64,000 bases of DNA from an uncultured Eubacteriales bacterium (GCA_934445035.1 CAKSDI010000001.1:390605-454604); one strand, 5' to 3'; shown: positions 16,568 to 25,198, counted from the first letter of the stretch. Notes: generated from the sequence alone by a model not told the origin. Numbers and translations: made by a program.

Positions 16568-16601
16568 AGCCGCTTGATTCTCAAACGAAAACCAAGCGGC
16601 T
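16568..16601 (-). terminator. Terminator after the EFR1 gene
   Basis: Perfect 9-bp stem AGCCGCTTG / CAAGCGGCT with a 16-base loop, followed on the - strand by TTTCTTATTTT. It lies after the flavodoxin-ferredoxin gene, so that gene is a separate transcription unit inside the element. Confidence 0.85.
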
Positions 16602-16634
16602 ATGCATGGATATTTAATTCGTATAACTACAAGT

Positions 16635-17378
16635 TTACACCTTAACATTCGGATTTGTGTACTGCCCATGCTTTTTCGTTTTGTCCTCATACTGAATGGC
16701 AAACTTCGGACAGCGATGTAGGCATCCGAGGCACATCACGCATTTATCCTTGACCCAAATCGGCTTTTTATCCTGCATCTCTATCGCTTGAACAGGGCAT
16801 TTCTTTGCGCACAATCCACAGCCTATGCAAGTATCCTCTACATGAAAATGTGAGGTTTGCCTCACCTTGTTATTGTAGAGCGGCTCTGCAATCCATTTCG
16901 TGATGAACGCCGGAGTACGGGGAGACATATGGCGGTTGGTCCGGCGTTCACTGACAGCGTGAATCACACAGTCAATCTCCGCCTCCGTACTTTTCGTGTA
17001 CTTTGCGATCTTCTCCGGTGTGGATAGATCGAAGATCGGCGTCCAAGTGTCAGCCATCCGAACAGAATAGTAAGCGTCGATCTCACGCCCTTGGATTGAC
17101 TTATTCGCCATATACCCGGTAGCGCCGGGAGTCGTTCCGTAGGTGGCAATAAAGTACAGATAGCCAGTCTGAAAAGATGCCTTCTCCAAGAACTCCTTCA
17201 CGATGCTCGGCAGTCCCCAATCATAGGTCGGGGAAATAATGCCGATGGTCTCATCTGCAGAATCATATCGGTTTTCTTTGATGCAGTCCGCAATGGACAG
17301 CATCTCCTGCTCCGCAGCCTGTGTCAGACGGGTCGCAACATATTTGCAGTTTCCTGTGGCAGAAAAGAATAAAATCAT
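16635..17378 (-). CDS. EFR1-family flavodoxin-ferredoxin fusion
   Basis: A 247-residue electron-transfer protein. The N-terminal flavodoxin-like domain starts MILFFSATGNCKYVATRL, with the FMN loop FSATGN. The C-terminus has two [4Fe-4S] motifs: CIGCGLCAKKCP and CVMCLGCLHRCP. EFR1 proteins are common in gut clostridia and are thought to pass electrons to unknown partners. It has its own GGAGG before the ATG, a terminator after it, and a hairpin between it and the NlpC/P60 gene. It interrupts the transfer operon and has no obvious conjugation role, so it looks like inserted cargo. Confidence 0.9.
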   Translation of the reverse strand: MILFFSATGNCKYVATRLTQAAEQEMLSIADCIKENRYDSADETIGIISPTYDWGLPSIVKEFLEKASFQTGYLYFIATYGTTPGATGYMANKSIQGREIDAYYSVRMADTWTPIFDLSTPEKIAKYTKSTEAEIDCVIHAVSERRTNRHMSPRTPAFITKWIAEPLYNNKVRQTSHFHVEDTCIGCGLCAKKCPVQAIEMQDKKPIWVKDKCVMCLGCLHRCPKFAIQYEDKTKKHGQYTNPNVKV

Positions 17379-17455
17379 TTGCGTGCCTCCGTAAATCCCA
17401 CTTCATCTTTACTTGTATTATACCACCGAATCGTGAAAAAATCTACCGTTATATT

Positions 17456-17491
17456 CAGTGCGGCAGGATCGCTCCCGACGCACTGTTTTTT
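17456..17491 (+). terminator. Strong hairpin with a T-run reading on the + strand
   Basis: CAGTGCG...CGCACTG forms a long stem with one mismatch and an inner GC-rich part, followed by TTTTTT on the + strand. It directly follows the stop of the NlpC/P60 gene, which reads the other way. It may act in both directions or be a relic of the event that brought in EFR1. Confidence 0.5.
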
Positions 17492-17492
17492 C

Positions 17493-18524
17493 TTACTCAG
17501 TATTTTCCAAATAGGTGATATACGGTATCTTGAGCCAATGCGACCACCCTGACCGCGCGAGGGGCGTCATAATAACACCCAACTCCGTGTTGGCAGCATG
17601 AATCGTTTGCCCGTCGCCGACATAGATGCCGATGTGGCCGTCCATCCATACGGCAATGCCGGGGATGTCGGGCATGGTATCAATCGTGCCTTTCTCGGTC
17701 GCCATGTCGAGCATAGGGTCGGAGCCGGTATCCCGAACACCGTTGGAGCGGTATTCGATTTGTCCCGTGTCACAGTTGAACCATGCGTACCCTTTGATGA
17801 GTCCGATGCAATCGGCGGTGCGGCCGCCGAGCCAATGCTGACGAATGAATTCCTCGTTCTCGCCGACCTGTTCCGGGAATTGCGACATTTTTGTCGTGAG
17901 TATGGATTCGTTCAGCACCTCGCCGTATGTCCCGTATACATAGCCCCATTTCTTTGCGTAAGCCTGCTTTGCCCATTCCGCAAGGTCAACATTGTTTTTT
18001 GTTTCGGGATCGACGAATTTTGAAACATTGATTGCCTTGGCTCGGATGGAATTCATTATTTTACTGTAATCCTCGGTTTTCAGTTCCGTCCCGAATGCAG
18101 AGTTGACGGCAGCGATGAGCTGCTCGTCGCTCTGTCCCTCATCGAAGCACCCAACGAGCTTATCCACAAAGTCATCCGTTTGGGCATGGTCATATAGGGC
18201 GAGGGTGTACAGCACTTGCGCCTCTTTTGTCCTGTCTGCCGTAAATCCCTTTTCGGTCATAGCCGTTTCAATGGCTTTCATCATGTCCTCGACCGTCTGC
18301 AGCTTGGCTTTTTCCTCGTCGGACATTTCCTCGATTACGATATCCTGCAAGCGGTCGGTGTCGATATCAATATCGCCGCTGAAAATAGAGAGTATTGCTA
18401 CCATCGGCATCATAATGATGATAATAATACCGAGGATAATGCCGAGAACGACGCGCCGCAGTTTTTTGTTGGTGAGAACAGCGACGGCTATCTTTTTAAG
18501 AGCCGCCGCAACGGTTGCGCTCAT
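17493..18524 (-). CDS. NlpC/P60 peptidoglycan hydrolase of the conjugation machine
   Basis: A 343-residue membrane-anchored cell-wall hydrolase. An N-terminal basic patch and membrane helix (about residues 25-48) precede a helical region of some 150 residues. The C-terminal NlpC/P60 domain has the catalytic cysteine in TADCIGLIKGYAW and the histidine in GHIGIYVGDG. In Gram-positive conjugation systems such VirB1-like enzymes open the wall for the channel. No separate lysozyme (SLT) domain is visible, unlike the two-domain CwlT of Tn916. It follows virB4 closely in the same direction. Confidence 0.88.
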   Translation of the reverse strand: MSATVAAALKKIAVAVLTNKKLRRVVLGIILGIIIIIMMPMVAILSIFSGDIDIDTDRLQDIVIEEMSDEEKAKLQTVEDMMKAIETAMTEKGFTADRTKEAQVLYTLALYDHAQTDDFVDKLVGCFDEGQSDEQLIAAVNSAFGTELKTEDYSKIMNSIRAKAINVSKFVDPETKNNVDLAEWAKQAYAKKWGYVYGTYGEVLNESILTTKMSQFPEQVGENEEFIRQHWLGGRTADCIGLIKGYAWFNCDTGQIEYRSNGVRDTGSDPMLDMATEKGTIDTMPDIPGIAVWMDGHIGIYVGDGQTIHAANTELGVIMTPLARSGWSHWLKIPYITYLENTE

Positions 18525-18551
18525 AGGCGTTCACATCCTTTCATGCGAAAA

Positions 18552-20384
18552 TCAGCGTCCACCGGCCTTTCCGAAGATAGCCGCCTTGTATTCGGGTGCG
18601 ATGACTTGGAGCAGATACCTTTCGTTGCCGCAGCGATAGAGGCAAGTCCCGCGCTCCGGGTACTTGATGAGTTCAAATTCGCTCGGCTCAACTTGCAGTG
18701 CGTCCATATATTCCTGGGGGTTGATCTGTCCGGCGTTGAACAGGAACTGATGCGTAGGAATGGAAAACAGCGGCTTTGTAAACTCACGGATGGACGGAAT
18801 CAAAAAGTCCTCGATATTCTGACTTGCCAGAATAACCGAGGAGTCCTTTTTACGCACACGCTTCATGCAGTTACGCAGATATTCGATCGTAGTCATATTC
18901 GAGAGGAAGAGGTACAGCTCGTCCACCGATGCCGCCGTGCTGCCTTTGCCGAGCAGCTCATTGCTCATATAGGACAGGATATTGAACAGCATACAGTCTT
19001 TGAGTCGGCGGTTAGTATCCATAAGCCCTTTCACACCGAATACGAGGAAGTTAGAGTCTGTGATGTTGGTGTGTCCGTTGAAGTATTTGCTTTCAGAGCC
19101 TACGCACATGGAGTGGATGCCGAGACAGACCTCTTGGAGCGTTTCCTCTGTGTAGAGGTATTTGCGTTTTTTGTCATAGGCCATAAACTCTTCCTCACAC
19201 AGCTTATAGAAATCCTCCATAACGGGAAAGTCCGAGGGCTTCTTTACGCTGTAGTCCGTGCTGTCGGTAATGCCGAATCGGGCGTACAGCTTGGAGAGCA
19301 GGATTTCGATGGTGTCGATCTGCGAATCGGTAAAATCCTTATAGCTGCGGAAAAAATCTTTCAGAAAGGCAATGTGCTGACTGAGCCTTGTGACCTTTTT
19401 GAAGGCTTCGGGTGTGTTGGCGTCGATGTCCTCAACGCTGTCCGTCCATGCTTTAGGCTCTAACGGGTTGATTGTGTATTGACCCGACATAAAATCAATA
19501 TAACAGCCGCCGAGGGCATTGCACAGATCCTCGTACTCCGATTCGGGATCGAGGCAGATGATGCGCTTGCCCGCTTCACGGATATTTGTCAAAATGAGCT
19601 TGAGCAAATAACTCTTGCCCTGACCGCTGTTGCCGAGGATGAGGATATTGCTTGTGGTTTTATCCTCGGCTCTGCGGTCGAAGTCCACAAGGATATTTGT
19701 TCCGTATTTATCTCTGCCGATATATGAGCCGTGGGGGTCTGTCTTTCCGCTGAAATTGAACGGGTACATATTGGCGACCGAGGAGGCGGGCAGCACTCGT
19801 TCATACTGTGCGCCGAACTGATTTGCGCCCACGGGCAGAACAGAGAGAAAACCCTCTTTCTGCCGCAAGGTCAGCCTATCGACGGAAATTTTGGAGCGGG
19901 TCAGTTCCATTGCGATGTCGCTCTGCAATTCTTTGAGCTTTTCCATACTCTTGGCTTTCAGTTCGATGAACACCGACACATGGAGCAGCGGCTCTTTGTT
20001 CTTGCGGAGGTTGGCGAGAAGTTCAATTACATCCTGCAAATTGCCCTCGGCCTCGATGGTTTCGCTTACATCATTACCGCCGCTTTTGAGTCTGTTGCGG
20101 CGAGTGGCGTTTTGGATAATTTTGCGCTGTTCCATAGATTCAACAAGCCTATGGTAAATGCGGAGCGTCACACCGTTGCGGTCGGCGAGCTGCGAGAGGA
20201 TCGCCTGTTCCTCGGTGGACGGCGGATATTCCCGAATCGCCCACACGCAACGGTAACTGTCGCCGACGATATAATGGTCGGATAAAAATTTAATGGTGCC
20301 GGGCAGGATCATATCGAAGAAGTCCTTGGTGCGGATTTCCTCGACCTGCTCCGGCGTTAATACTTTCGGTTTTCTTTTGAGCAT
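18552..20384 (-). CDS. virB4: VirB4/TraE-family conjugation ATPase
   Basis: A 610-residue ATPase that energises assembly of the type IV secretion channel at the inner membrane. Residues about 20-230 form the N-terminal domain. Walker A is LGNSGQGKSYLL at about 250-261, followed by ICLDPESEYEDL. The Walker B region is VDELYLFLS, and LASQNIEDFLIP is the conserved sensor segment. Length is near the lower end of the family. It lies between sortase B and the NlpC/P60 hydrolase. A second gene, 21097-21699, looks like an extra N-terminal domain, so the N-terminal functions may be divided. Confidence 0.93.
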   Translation of the reverse strand: MLKRKPKVLTPEQVEEIRTKDFFDMILPGTIKFLSDHYIVGDSYRCVWAIREYPPSTEEQAILSQLADRNGVTLRIYHRLVESMEQRKIIQNATRRNRLKSGGNDVSETIEAEGNLQDVIELLANLRKNKEPLLHVSVFIELKAKSMEKLKELQSDIAMELTRSKISVDRLTLRQKEGFLSVLPVGANQFGAQYERVLPASSVANMYPFNFSGKTDPHGSYIGRDKYGTNILVDFDRRAEDKTTSNILILGNSGQGKSYLLKLILTNIREAGKRIICLDPESEYEDLCNALGGCYIDFMSGQYTINPLEPKAWTDSVEDIDANTPEAFKKVTRLSQHIAFLKDFFRSYKDFTDSQIDTIEILLSKLYARFGITDSTDYSVKKPSDFPVMEDFYKLCEEEFMAYDKKRKYLYTEETLQEVCLGIHSMCVGSESKYFNGHTNITDSNFLVFGVKGLMDTNRRLKDCMLFNILSYMSNELLGKGSTAASVDELYLFLSNMTTIEYLRNCMKRVRKKDSSVILASQNIEDFLIPSIREFTKPLFSIPTHQFLFNAGQINPQEYMDALQVEPSEFELIKYPERGTCLYRCGNERYLLQVIAPEYKAAIFGKAGGR

Positions 20385-20408
20385 ACTATTTTCCTTTCTG
20401 CCGACAAT

Positions 20409-21113
20409 TTAAGTTTCTGCGGCGATAATGAGCAGTCTGCCGTCCTTGCCCAAACCGTAACAGGTGGAGAGGACGAGGCATCGGCTGCCGTTCTCGGCGG
20501 TGATACGGTCATACCAAGCGTCCGAGGTATTGGTTTTCAGCACATCGGTTACGGTAAAATAACGGATGCCGTCCACAGTTTCAAACTTTATGGTTCGGTG
20601 TGCGTTCAGAAAACTTCTGTCCACATACTTTTTGAGGTCTGCGAACATCGTGCCGTTTCGCATATTGTGACCGTAAATAATGAGGTTGGCGCTTTGAAGG
20701 CTGCATCGTCTGTCGAGGAACGGCACACCGCTTTGGCTGTATTTGCCGTAGAAGTTGCGGCGGAGATATTTCTGTGGATCGGACGGCGTGTACATGACGG
20801 GATAACTGATATTTGTGCCGTCAATAGAGAGCCAGCCGATGCAGTCACTGTTTTCTGCAATAAGCGCCTGTATATTGCGCTCTGCCGCAGGCTGTTCGGT
20901 TTGCTCTGCGCTTTGGTCTGTTTCTGCGTCTGTTACGGATTCTGCCGGAGCTTCGGTCATTGGCAGTTCGGCAATTTCCGCAACGGCGGCAAAGTCATCT
21001 TTTTCTTTCTGCTGTTCTTTCAACTCAGAGAAGATTTCCACACCTGACAGCACGGCGACCGCCGACAGCAGAAGACAGAAAAATATGAGGGCGAGTTTAT
21101 TCCTCGTCCTCAT
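20409..21113 (-). CDS. srtB: Class B sortase
   Basis: A 234-residue transpeptidase with an N-terminal membrane anchor (about residues 8-27), then an acidic/Gln-rich spacer. The catalytic domain begins near NIQALIAENSDCIGWLSIDGTNISYPVMYT, a class B signature. The catalytic histidine is in LIIYGHNMRNGTMF, the cysteine in LVLSTC, and the arginine in DGRLLIIAAE. It sits inside the transfer operon, between the VirB4 N-domain-like gene and virB4. The probable substrate is the large adhesin at 27413-31444, which ends in an IPQTGDN sorting signal. It overlaps the upstream gene by 17 bases. Confidence 0.92.
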   Translation of the reverse strand: MRTRNKLALIFFCLLLSAVAVLSGVEIFSELKEQQKEKDDFAAVAEIAELPMTEAPAESVTDAETDQSAEQTEQPAAERNIQALIAENSDCIGWLSIDGTNISYPVMYTPSDPQKYLRRNFYGKYSQSGVPFLDRRCSLQSANLIIYGHNMRNGTMFADLKKYVDRSFLNAHRTIKFETVDGIRYFTVTDVLKTNTSDAWYDRITAENGSRCLVLSTCYGLGKDGRLLIIAAET

Positions 21114-21699
21114 CGTCCGTTACCTCATAGAACTGTTTGCCGTCAATATCGGGGATTGATTCTCCCTGCAAGCTCGAATCAAAATAGAGAGCAAGGATGC
21201 GTTTGATCTCCGGCTTTTTAAGACGGTGTACCTCAAAGCCCTCGCCGGCGATTTTGCTCTCAATTCGGTTTGCGGTTTCGAAGGTCTGTTTTTCTTTCTG
21301 TCCTTTGAGCCTTGCAACAAAGAAAAACTGACGGGCTGTCGCCATTTCTACCTGAATGGTGTCGAGAAATTCAATGTCCTTTTTGATGAGTTTCCTGACC
21401 TTTGCGTTTTCCTCAACTTCAAGGCGTGAGGTCAGGTACGCTTTGTTATCGTCGAAGCATTCGGACGAGTCAGTGCAGACGATTTCGATGTCGGGCAGCG
21501 CCGACAGCAGCATCATCAGATGGCGTATCTTTATCTCAATGTTGGTGTGGGAGAGCACTGAGATATTGGTGGGTGCTACAAGATAAAAGAGCAGCTCGCC
21601 CTTGTTGGTTGAGAGGCCGTATTTTGTGAAGGTCTTAATGCCGAGCAGATCCTGCACCGAACGGCCTTTTTTCTTTTTCTGTGTGTTTTTTACTTTCAA
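21097..21699 (-). CDS. VirB4 N-terminal-domain-like conjugation protein
   Basis: A 200-residue protein with a basic start (MKVKNTQKKKKGRSVQDLLGIKTF) and an alpha/beta body (ELLFYLVAP, KIRHLMMLLSALPDIEIVCTDSSECF, ARQFFFVARLKGQKEKQTFETANRIESKIAGEGFEVHRL). The pattern resembles the N-terminal domain of VirB4/TraC ATPases without the ATPase part. It ends with an acidic DEDEE. It overlaps the sortase gene and lies between PrgI (beyond the HipA insertion) and virB4, the place where such domains are expected. I cannot assign a firm family name. Confidence 0.65.
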   Translation of the reverse strand: MKVKNTQKKKKGRSVQDLLGIKTFTKYGLSTNKGELLFYLVAPTNISVLSHTNIEIKIRHLMMLLSALPDIEIVCTDSSECFDDNKAYLTSRLEVEENAKVRKLIKKDIEFLDTIQVEMATARQFFFVARLKGQKEKQTFETANRIESKIAGEGFEVHRLKKPEIKRILALYFDSSLQGESIPDIDGKQFYEVTDDEDEE

Positions 21700-21722
21700 A
21701 TTTCGGTCACCTCCAAAAAATC

Positions 21723-21749
21723 AAGGCATCGCGTTTTCTGCGATGCCTT
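21723..21749 (-). terminator. Terminator after the HipA-like gene
   Basis: A 10-bp perfect stem AAGGCATCGC / GCGATGCCTT with a 7-base loop, followed on the - strand by GATTTTTT. It insulates the kinase/XRE pair from the downstream transfer genes. Confidence 0.85.
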
Positions 21750-21764
21750 TGAGATTAATATTCT

Positions 21765-22694
21765 TTACATTGACATTGTCGGTCCGGTTTGTTCCGTTTC
21801 AAGCGATTCGGCCATTTCGTAAACGGGGTGCAAAATAAGGTCAAGCCTTGCTTCGATATACCGCTTATAAAACTCCTTTTGCAAGTCGGAAATATACGGC
21901 ACTTCATCGATAAACGCACAAATTTCATCCATATCCGTGCGCTCGTAGATTTCTCTTACCGCCTGATCACAGTCTTTATATTCGCCGCTTGAAATAAAAT
22001 CATAATAATTGATCTTGTTCCCATGCAGCTTAACAGCCGAAGTGGGAAACCGATAGATCCGCAGATCCAGCGCTTCCTTGTCGGTCAGCACCGTTCGCAT
22101 TACTGCATCGTCGGCCTGCGGCAGAAGACAGCTTCCGCAATCGTAAACCGGGGCGATCTCGCGCCGACCGTTCCTCGGATCGTATAAAAAGCCCCAATTG
22201 CCGTTGTGACGGTCGAAATTGCCGAGCAATGCGTCGGCGGCAAACATCTCCCAAAAGTGAGTCTTTAATCTGACGGGATCGACATACTGCTGCCTTTCTA
22301 TCGCTTCCAGAATGTCGGAGAGTTCTGTTCCGCTGCCGTTGGAGTCGGAATCCAAAACGGTATTTTTGATGGAACAGAAATCATAGAATTTCTTTCCGTC
22401 CTCTGTGAAATCAAGACAGGCGCAGACGATTTTTTCTTTGCCGTTGACCGTGAATGTTCCCAGCATAGTTTCCTGCGCCTTGACACCGAGCATATTAAAA
22501 ATGCTGCTGGCAATGTGTTCGCTGATGCAACTGTTGGTATAGGAGAGCTCCGTCGGCTTTCCGTCGCCGGACGGCGGGAATTTCAGCATATACGGTCTGC
22601 CGTTGTATTCCACGGCGATCTTCTTGCCGTTCGCTCCGCTGTACGCTCTTTCAAATATGCGTGGGCAATTTGTAAAATCAATATTTTTTGTCAT
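21765..22694 (-). CDS. HipA/CtkA-like Ser/Thr kinase, putative toxin
   Basis: A 309-residue protein with the HipA kinase core. The catalytic loop is GNFDRHNGNWGFL (Asp151, His153, Asn156) and the metal-binding DxG-type motif is PVYDCGSCL (Asp175). SCISEHIASSIFNMLG matches the conserved helix before the kinase core. HipA proteins phosphorylate targets such as glutamyl-tRNA synthetase and cause growth arrest; CtkA is a short relative. The ATG at 22694 is used; the longer frame would overlap the neighbour. An XRE gene lies directly upstream, 14 bases away, as in hipBA. It ends GPTMSM, one of the Met-terminated tails. Confidence 0.85.
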   Translation of the reverse strand: MTKNIDFTNCPRIFERAYSGANGKKIAVEYNGRPYMLKFPPSGDGKPTELSYTNSCISEHIASSIFNMLGVKAQETMLGTFTVNGKEKIVCACLDFTEDGKKFYDFCSIKNTVLDSDSNGSGTELSDILEAIERQQYVDPVRLKTHFWEMFAADALLGNFDRHNGNWGFLYDPRNGRREIAPVYDCGSCLLPQADDAVMRTVLTDKEALDLRIYRFPTSAVKLHGNKINYYDFISSGEYKDCDQAVREIYERTDMDEICAFIDEVPYISDLQKEFYKRYIEARLDLILHPVYEMAESLETEQTGPTMSM

Positions 22695-22708
22695 GCACTT
22701 GCTCCTTC

Positions 22709-23122
22709 CTACAAGTATTTTTTGCGGAGATAATCGGCGTGTTCGGGTGTAATCACGCCTTCGCTGATCTCCGCCAAATTGATGCTGCCGTACAGCTCTC
22801 CCCACAGACAGTCGAGAACGGAGGACTTGGCTTTCAGTCCCTCTTTATATGCGTCCAGATCGTGTTGGAGATAGCCCGGCAATCCGTATTCATAGGTGCT
22901 TTCGCGCTCGGCTGCCCGTATGCCGCTTTCGGTCAGCGTTTCCATAGAAACGCCCAGAGCCTTCGCCAATTTGTATACCGTTTCGGCAGAGCATTTTTCC
23001 AACTTTGTTTTCCCGCTGCAAATATCGTTCAGCGTAGCGTGTGGAATGCCGGCCTCGACCGCTAATCTGTATTTCGTCATGTGCCTCTTTTCAAGCAGGG
23101 TATTTATAACCAAGCAAATCAC
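22709..23122 (-). CDS. XRE-family regulator paired with the HipA-like kinase (HipB-like)
   Basis: A 137-residue protein. Residues about 1-62 form a Cro/CI-type HTH (MTKYRLAVEAGIPHATLNDICSGKTKLEKCSAETVYKLAKALGVSMETL). The C-terminal part is helical (LQHDLDAYKEGLKAKSSVLDCLWGELY) and may contact the kinase. It lies upstream of the HipA-like gene in one operon. HipB-type proteins bind both the operator and the toxin. The start may instead be the internal Met at MTKYR (about residue 15), which matches typical XRE starts. An AGGAGG precedes the annotated ATG. Confidence 0.85.
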   Translation of the reverse strand: MICLVINTLLEKRHMTKYRLAVEAGIPHATLNDICSGKTKLEKCSAETVYKLAKALGVSMETLTESGIRAAERESTYEYGLPGYLQHDLDAYKEGLKAKSSVLDCLWGELYGSINLAEISEGVITPEHADYLRKKYL

Positions 23123-23139
23123 CTCCTGCTACTATTATA

Positions 23140-23151
23140 TCGGTACGCCGA
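23140..23151. promoter_or_regulatory. Possible operator of the XRE/HipA-like pair
   Basis: TCGG-TACG-CCGA is a short inverted repeat 18 bases upstream of the XRE start. It is placed where an autoregulatory HipB-type operator would be. Only one copy is seen. Confidence 0.35.
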
Positions 23152-23196
23152 AATAATGTCAAGCGGCAAGACGAAAAAGACACAGTTTGTTTTCAG

Positions 23197-23457
23197 CTAC
23201 CGCCATTCATAATACTGCTGTGTCGAAATAAAATACCGCACGGCGTATTTCATAAAATCCAGCACCGTGGTGTCATCCATGCGGATCGTTAAAAAACCGT
23301 AGCACAACACAGCCACGGCAGGTAAGAAAATATGCAGTTGCACCAGCGCCAGCACCGACAACAGTGCGGCTACCGCAAGTATTACAAAGTCCCGCAAACT
23401 CCAAAGCCACAGATTGGCTGTGGCTTTTAAGTTCTGCGGATAGATATATTGTGTCAT
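23197..23457 (-). CDS. prgI: PrgI-family (VirB3-like) conjugation protein
   Basis: An 86-residue protein with the PrgI layout: a short cytoplasmic start (YIYPQNLKATANLWLWSLRDF), two adjacent membrane helices (about 25-60), and a C-terminal TTVLDFMKYAVRYFISTQQYYEW segment. PrgI proteins are the Gram-positive equivalent of VirB3 and work next to VirB4. Its start overlaps the stop of the upstream gene (ATGA), whose last codons supply the ribosome binding site GGAGGAATGACGCA. Downstream, virB4 is displaced by the XRE/HipA insertion. Confidence 0.9.
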   Translation of the reverse strand: MTQYIYPQNLKATANLWLWSLRDFVILAVAALLSVLALVQLHIFLPAVAVLCYGFLTIRMDDTTVLDFMKYAVRYFISTQQYYEWR

Positions 23458-24179
23458 TGCGTCATTCCTCCGATTTCTATGCCGCCGATGTCCTCACAGA
23501 ATTCCTTGGGCGTCTGTCCGTATTCCTTTTGGAGTTTCTCGGCAATCATATCTTTGATGAGCTGAGATTCCGTTTCGGTCGGCGCATATTCGCCTTCCTC
23601 GCAGGAGTCGGCGGTCGTGACGGTAAATTCGAGCCGAAGCGTGTCGGCGAACGGGTCATACTTGGCATACAGATTCAGCCATTTATCATCGTCCGCCGCC
23701 GTGTTCGTTCCGAATTTCTTGTCCACATCGAACCATGTTTCGAGATAACAGGTAATTTGATGCCCGATGTCGCAGTCCACCTCCATATCCCGGTCAACCG
23801 CAAGCATATCCCTTGTCAACTCCGGTGCATCCATTTTAGTTATAATGGAGGTCGGACGGTATTCAGCGTCGGCGTTGTGATTTTCAAGCTGCTCACGGAT
23901 ATGCTCTGCAAGTTGTTCCGACAGAAAGTTACCGCATACTGCTTTTGCCTGCTCATGGATAATGCCAAGGTATTTCAGCCCGACCTTGTAACGGGATAGG
24001 AGTTTGTCATAGGTCATGTCCTCGTTTAATGACGGCTCAAATATACCGTAATCGCCGTACCAATTTGCATATCGTTCGTTTGGCGGAATGTCTGCCGCTT
24101 CCTCATAGGCGGCAATGATTTTGAATGCGTCCGGGCCGTATTTTTGCAAAAATCTGTTTGCCTGCATATAGTTTTTCAT
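23454..24179 (-). CDS. Conjugative-element protein of unknown function
   Basis: A 241-residue soluble protein, acidic overall. I do not recognise its family. Helical segments (YMQANRFLQKYGPDAFKIIAAYEEA, LAEHIREQLENHNADAEYRP) precede a beta-rich middle (MEVDCDIGHQITCYLETWFDVDKKFG, LRLEFTVTT). It lies between virB6 and prgI and overlaps prgI by four bases, so it is part of the transfer operon. The last residues are IGGMTQ; the GGM is encoded by the prgI ribosome binding site. Confidence 0.65.
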   Translation of the reverse strand: MKNYMQANRFLQKYGPDAFKIIAAYEEAADIPPNERYANWYGDYGIFEPSLNEDMTYDKLLSRYKVGLKYLGIIHEQAKAVCGNFLSEQLAEHIREQLENHNADAEYRPTSIITKMDAPELTRDMLAVDRDMEVDCDIGHQITCYLETWFDVDKKFGTNTAADDDKWLNLYAKYDPFADTLRLEFTVTTADSCEEGEYAPTETESQLIKDMIAEKLQKEYGQTPKEFCEDIGGIEIGGMTQ

Positions 24180-24190
24180 ACTGCACCTCC

Positions 24191-25135
24191 TTATTTGCCT
24201 GCGGCCTTGGCCACCGTGCGAGTGAGGTTGACGGCGGTGGTCGTGGCGTGTACAACCGACATCATATTGACCTTTACTGAACTGTCAAGCCCAAATTGTT
24301 GCGCAACTTTGGGTACTTCATTTGCCGCAAGCATGATGCCAAGCCCCAACAGCATATTGTCGGGAAAAGTAATCAGCCCCAAGAACAACAGCGTTGTCTG
24401 CATAAATGCCGTAAGGCAAATGGCTATGACCTGTTTGCACCATTGATTGAAGCCGTCCGCATATCCTCTCGGCACGGAAAACATATACAGTGAGCCGACC
24501 GCCATCTGAATGAGCAGGATTCCGCCGCGCTTGATATTAGCAAAAAACATCTTGATTACGCAATAGGCAAAGGCAATCATGCACAGCAGATTCAGCAGGC
24601 TGAATGTCGCACTTGCACTCGGAGAGAACAGTCCGACAAGCGCACCCAAGCCGACATCTGCAAGGCTTGAATTGATGCCCGACGATGCTATGCCAATCAA
24701 ATCGTGCGAAAAGGTGTTTTGCAGACTGATGCAGAATTTATATAGTTCAATCGGTACAACGCCGATGAGAGAGCAGGCAAAGAAGCCTTTCAGAATGTTC
24801 AGCGCAGTCGTTTTAATGTTTGCTCTGCCGCACTGATACTCGATGGCAACATCGAATACGGCGACAACCGTGCCGGCGACGAACAGACCCCAACCGAACA
24901 GTGTAAACAGCTTGACGGTCGCCTGCACCCATTCGAGGTCAAAGACCTCTGCGCTCATGTTGCCGATCATTTCGAAGCAGTCGGCAATCGCCCCGTAAAT
25001 AATTTCGTATATCCAACGGAGCATGGCGTTCCAGATAGCATTGGCGATCCCGCTTTCCACTACATCTATTGCGTTTCCGATGGCGTCGCCGATTCCTGAG
25101 ATTATATCACCTAACCAATCAAAAATGATTATCAC
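24191..25135 (-). CDS. VirB6/TrbL-family conjugation membrane protein
   Basis: A 314-residue polytopic inner-membrane channel component. The amphipathic start (DWLGDIISGIGDAIGNAIDVVESGIANAIWNAMLRWIYEIIYGAI) is typical of Firmicutes VirB6/TrbL proteins. Five or six hydrophobic helices follow, with a GVVPIELYKFCISL loop. The C-terminus is GLDSSVKVNMMSVVHATTTAVNLTRTVAKAAGK. The start is uncertain: GTG at 25135 overlaps the GAGGTG ribosome binding site, so an ATT or other near start a few codons in is possible. It precedes the 23454-24179 gene by 11 bases. Confidence 0.88.
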   Translation of the reverse strand: MIIIFDWLGDIISGIGDAIGNAIDVVESGIANAIWNAMLRWIYEIIYGAIADCFEMIGNMSAEVFDLEWVQATVKLFTLFGWGLFVAGTVVAVFDVAIEYQCGRANIKTTALNILKGFFACSLIGVVPIELYKFCISLQNTFSHDLIGIASSGINSSLADVGLGALVGLFSPSASATFSLLNLLCMIAFAYCVIKMFFANIKRGGILLIQMAVGSLYMFSVPRGYADGFNQWCKQVIAICLTAFMQTTLLFLGLITFPDNMLLGLGIMLAANEVPKVAQQFGLDSSVKVNMMSVVHATTTAVNLTRTVAKAAGK

Positions 25136-25151
25136 CTCATTTCCAAAGTAA

Positions 25152-25176
25152 AACGGCAGACGGAAACGCCTGCCGC
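25152..25176 (-). terminator. Hairpin terminator after the DUF6809-like gene
   Basis: On the - strand GGCAGGCG-TTTC-CGTCTGCC (one mismatch) is followed by GTTTTACTTT. It lies 22 bases after the stop of the 25199-25480 gene and just before the VirB6 start. Confidence 0.6.
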
Positions 25177-25198
25177 ATGAGAAAAGCCACCGACCTTT

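Noticed and set aside
18216..19463. 415-residue + strand frame over virB4 and NlpC genes
   Set aside because: It crosses two well-supported - strand genes and their junction; composition is that of an antisense shadow.
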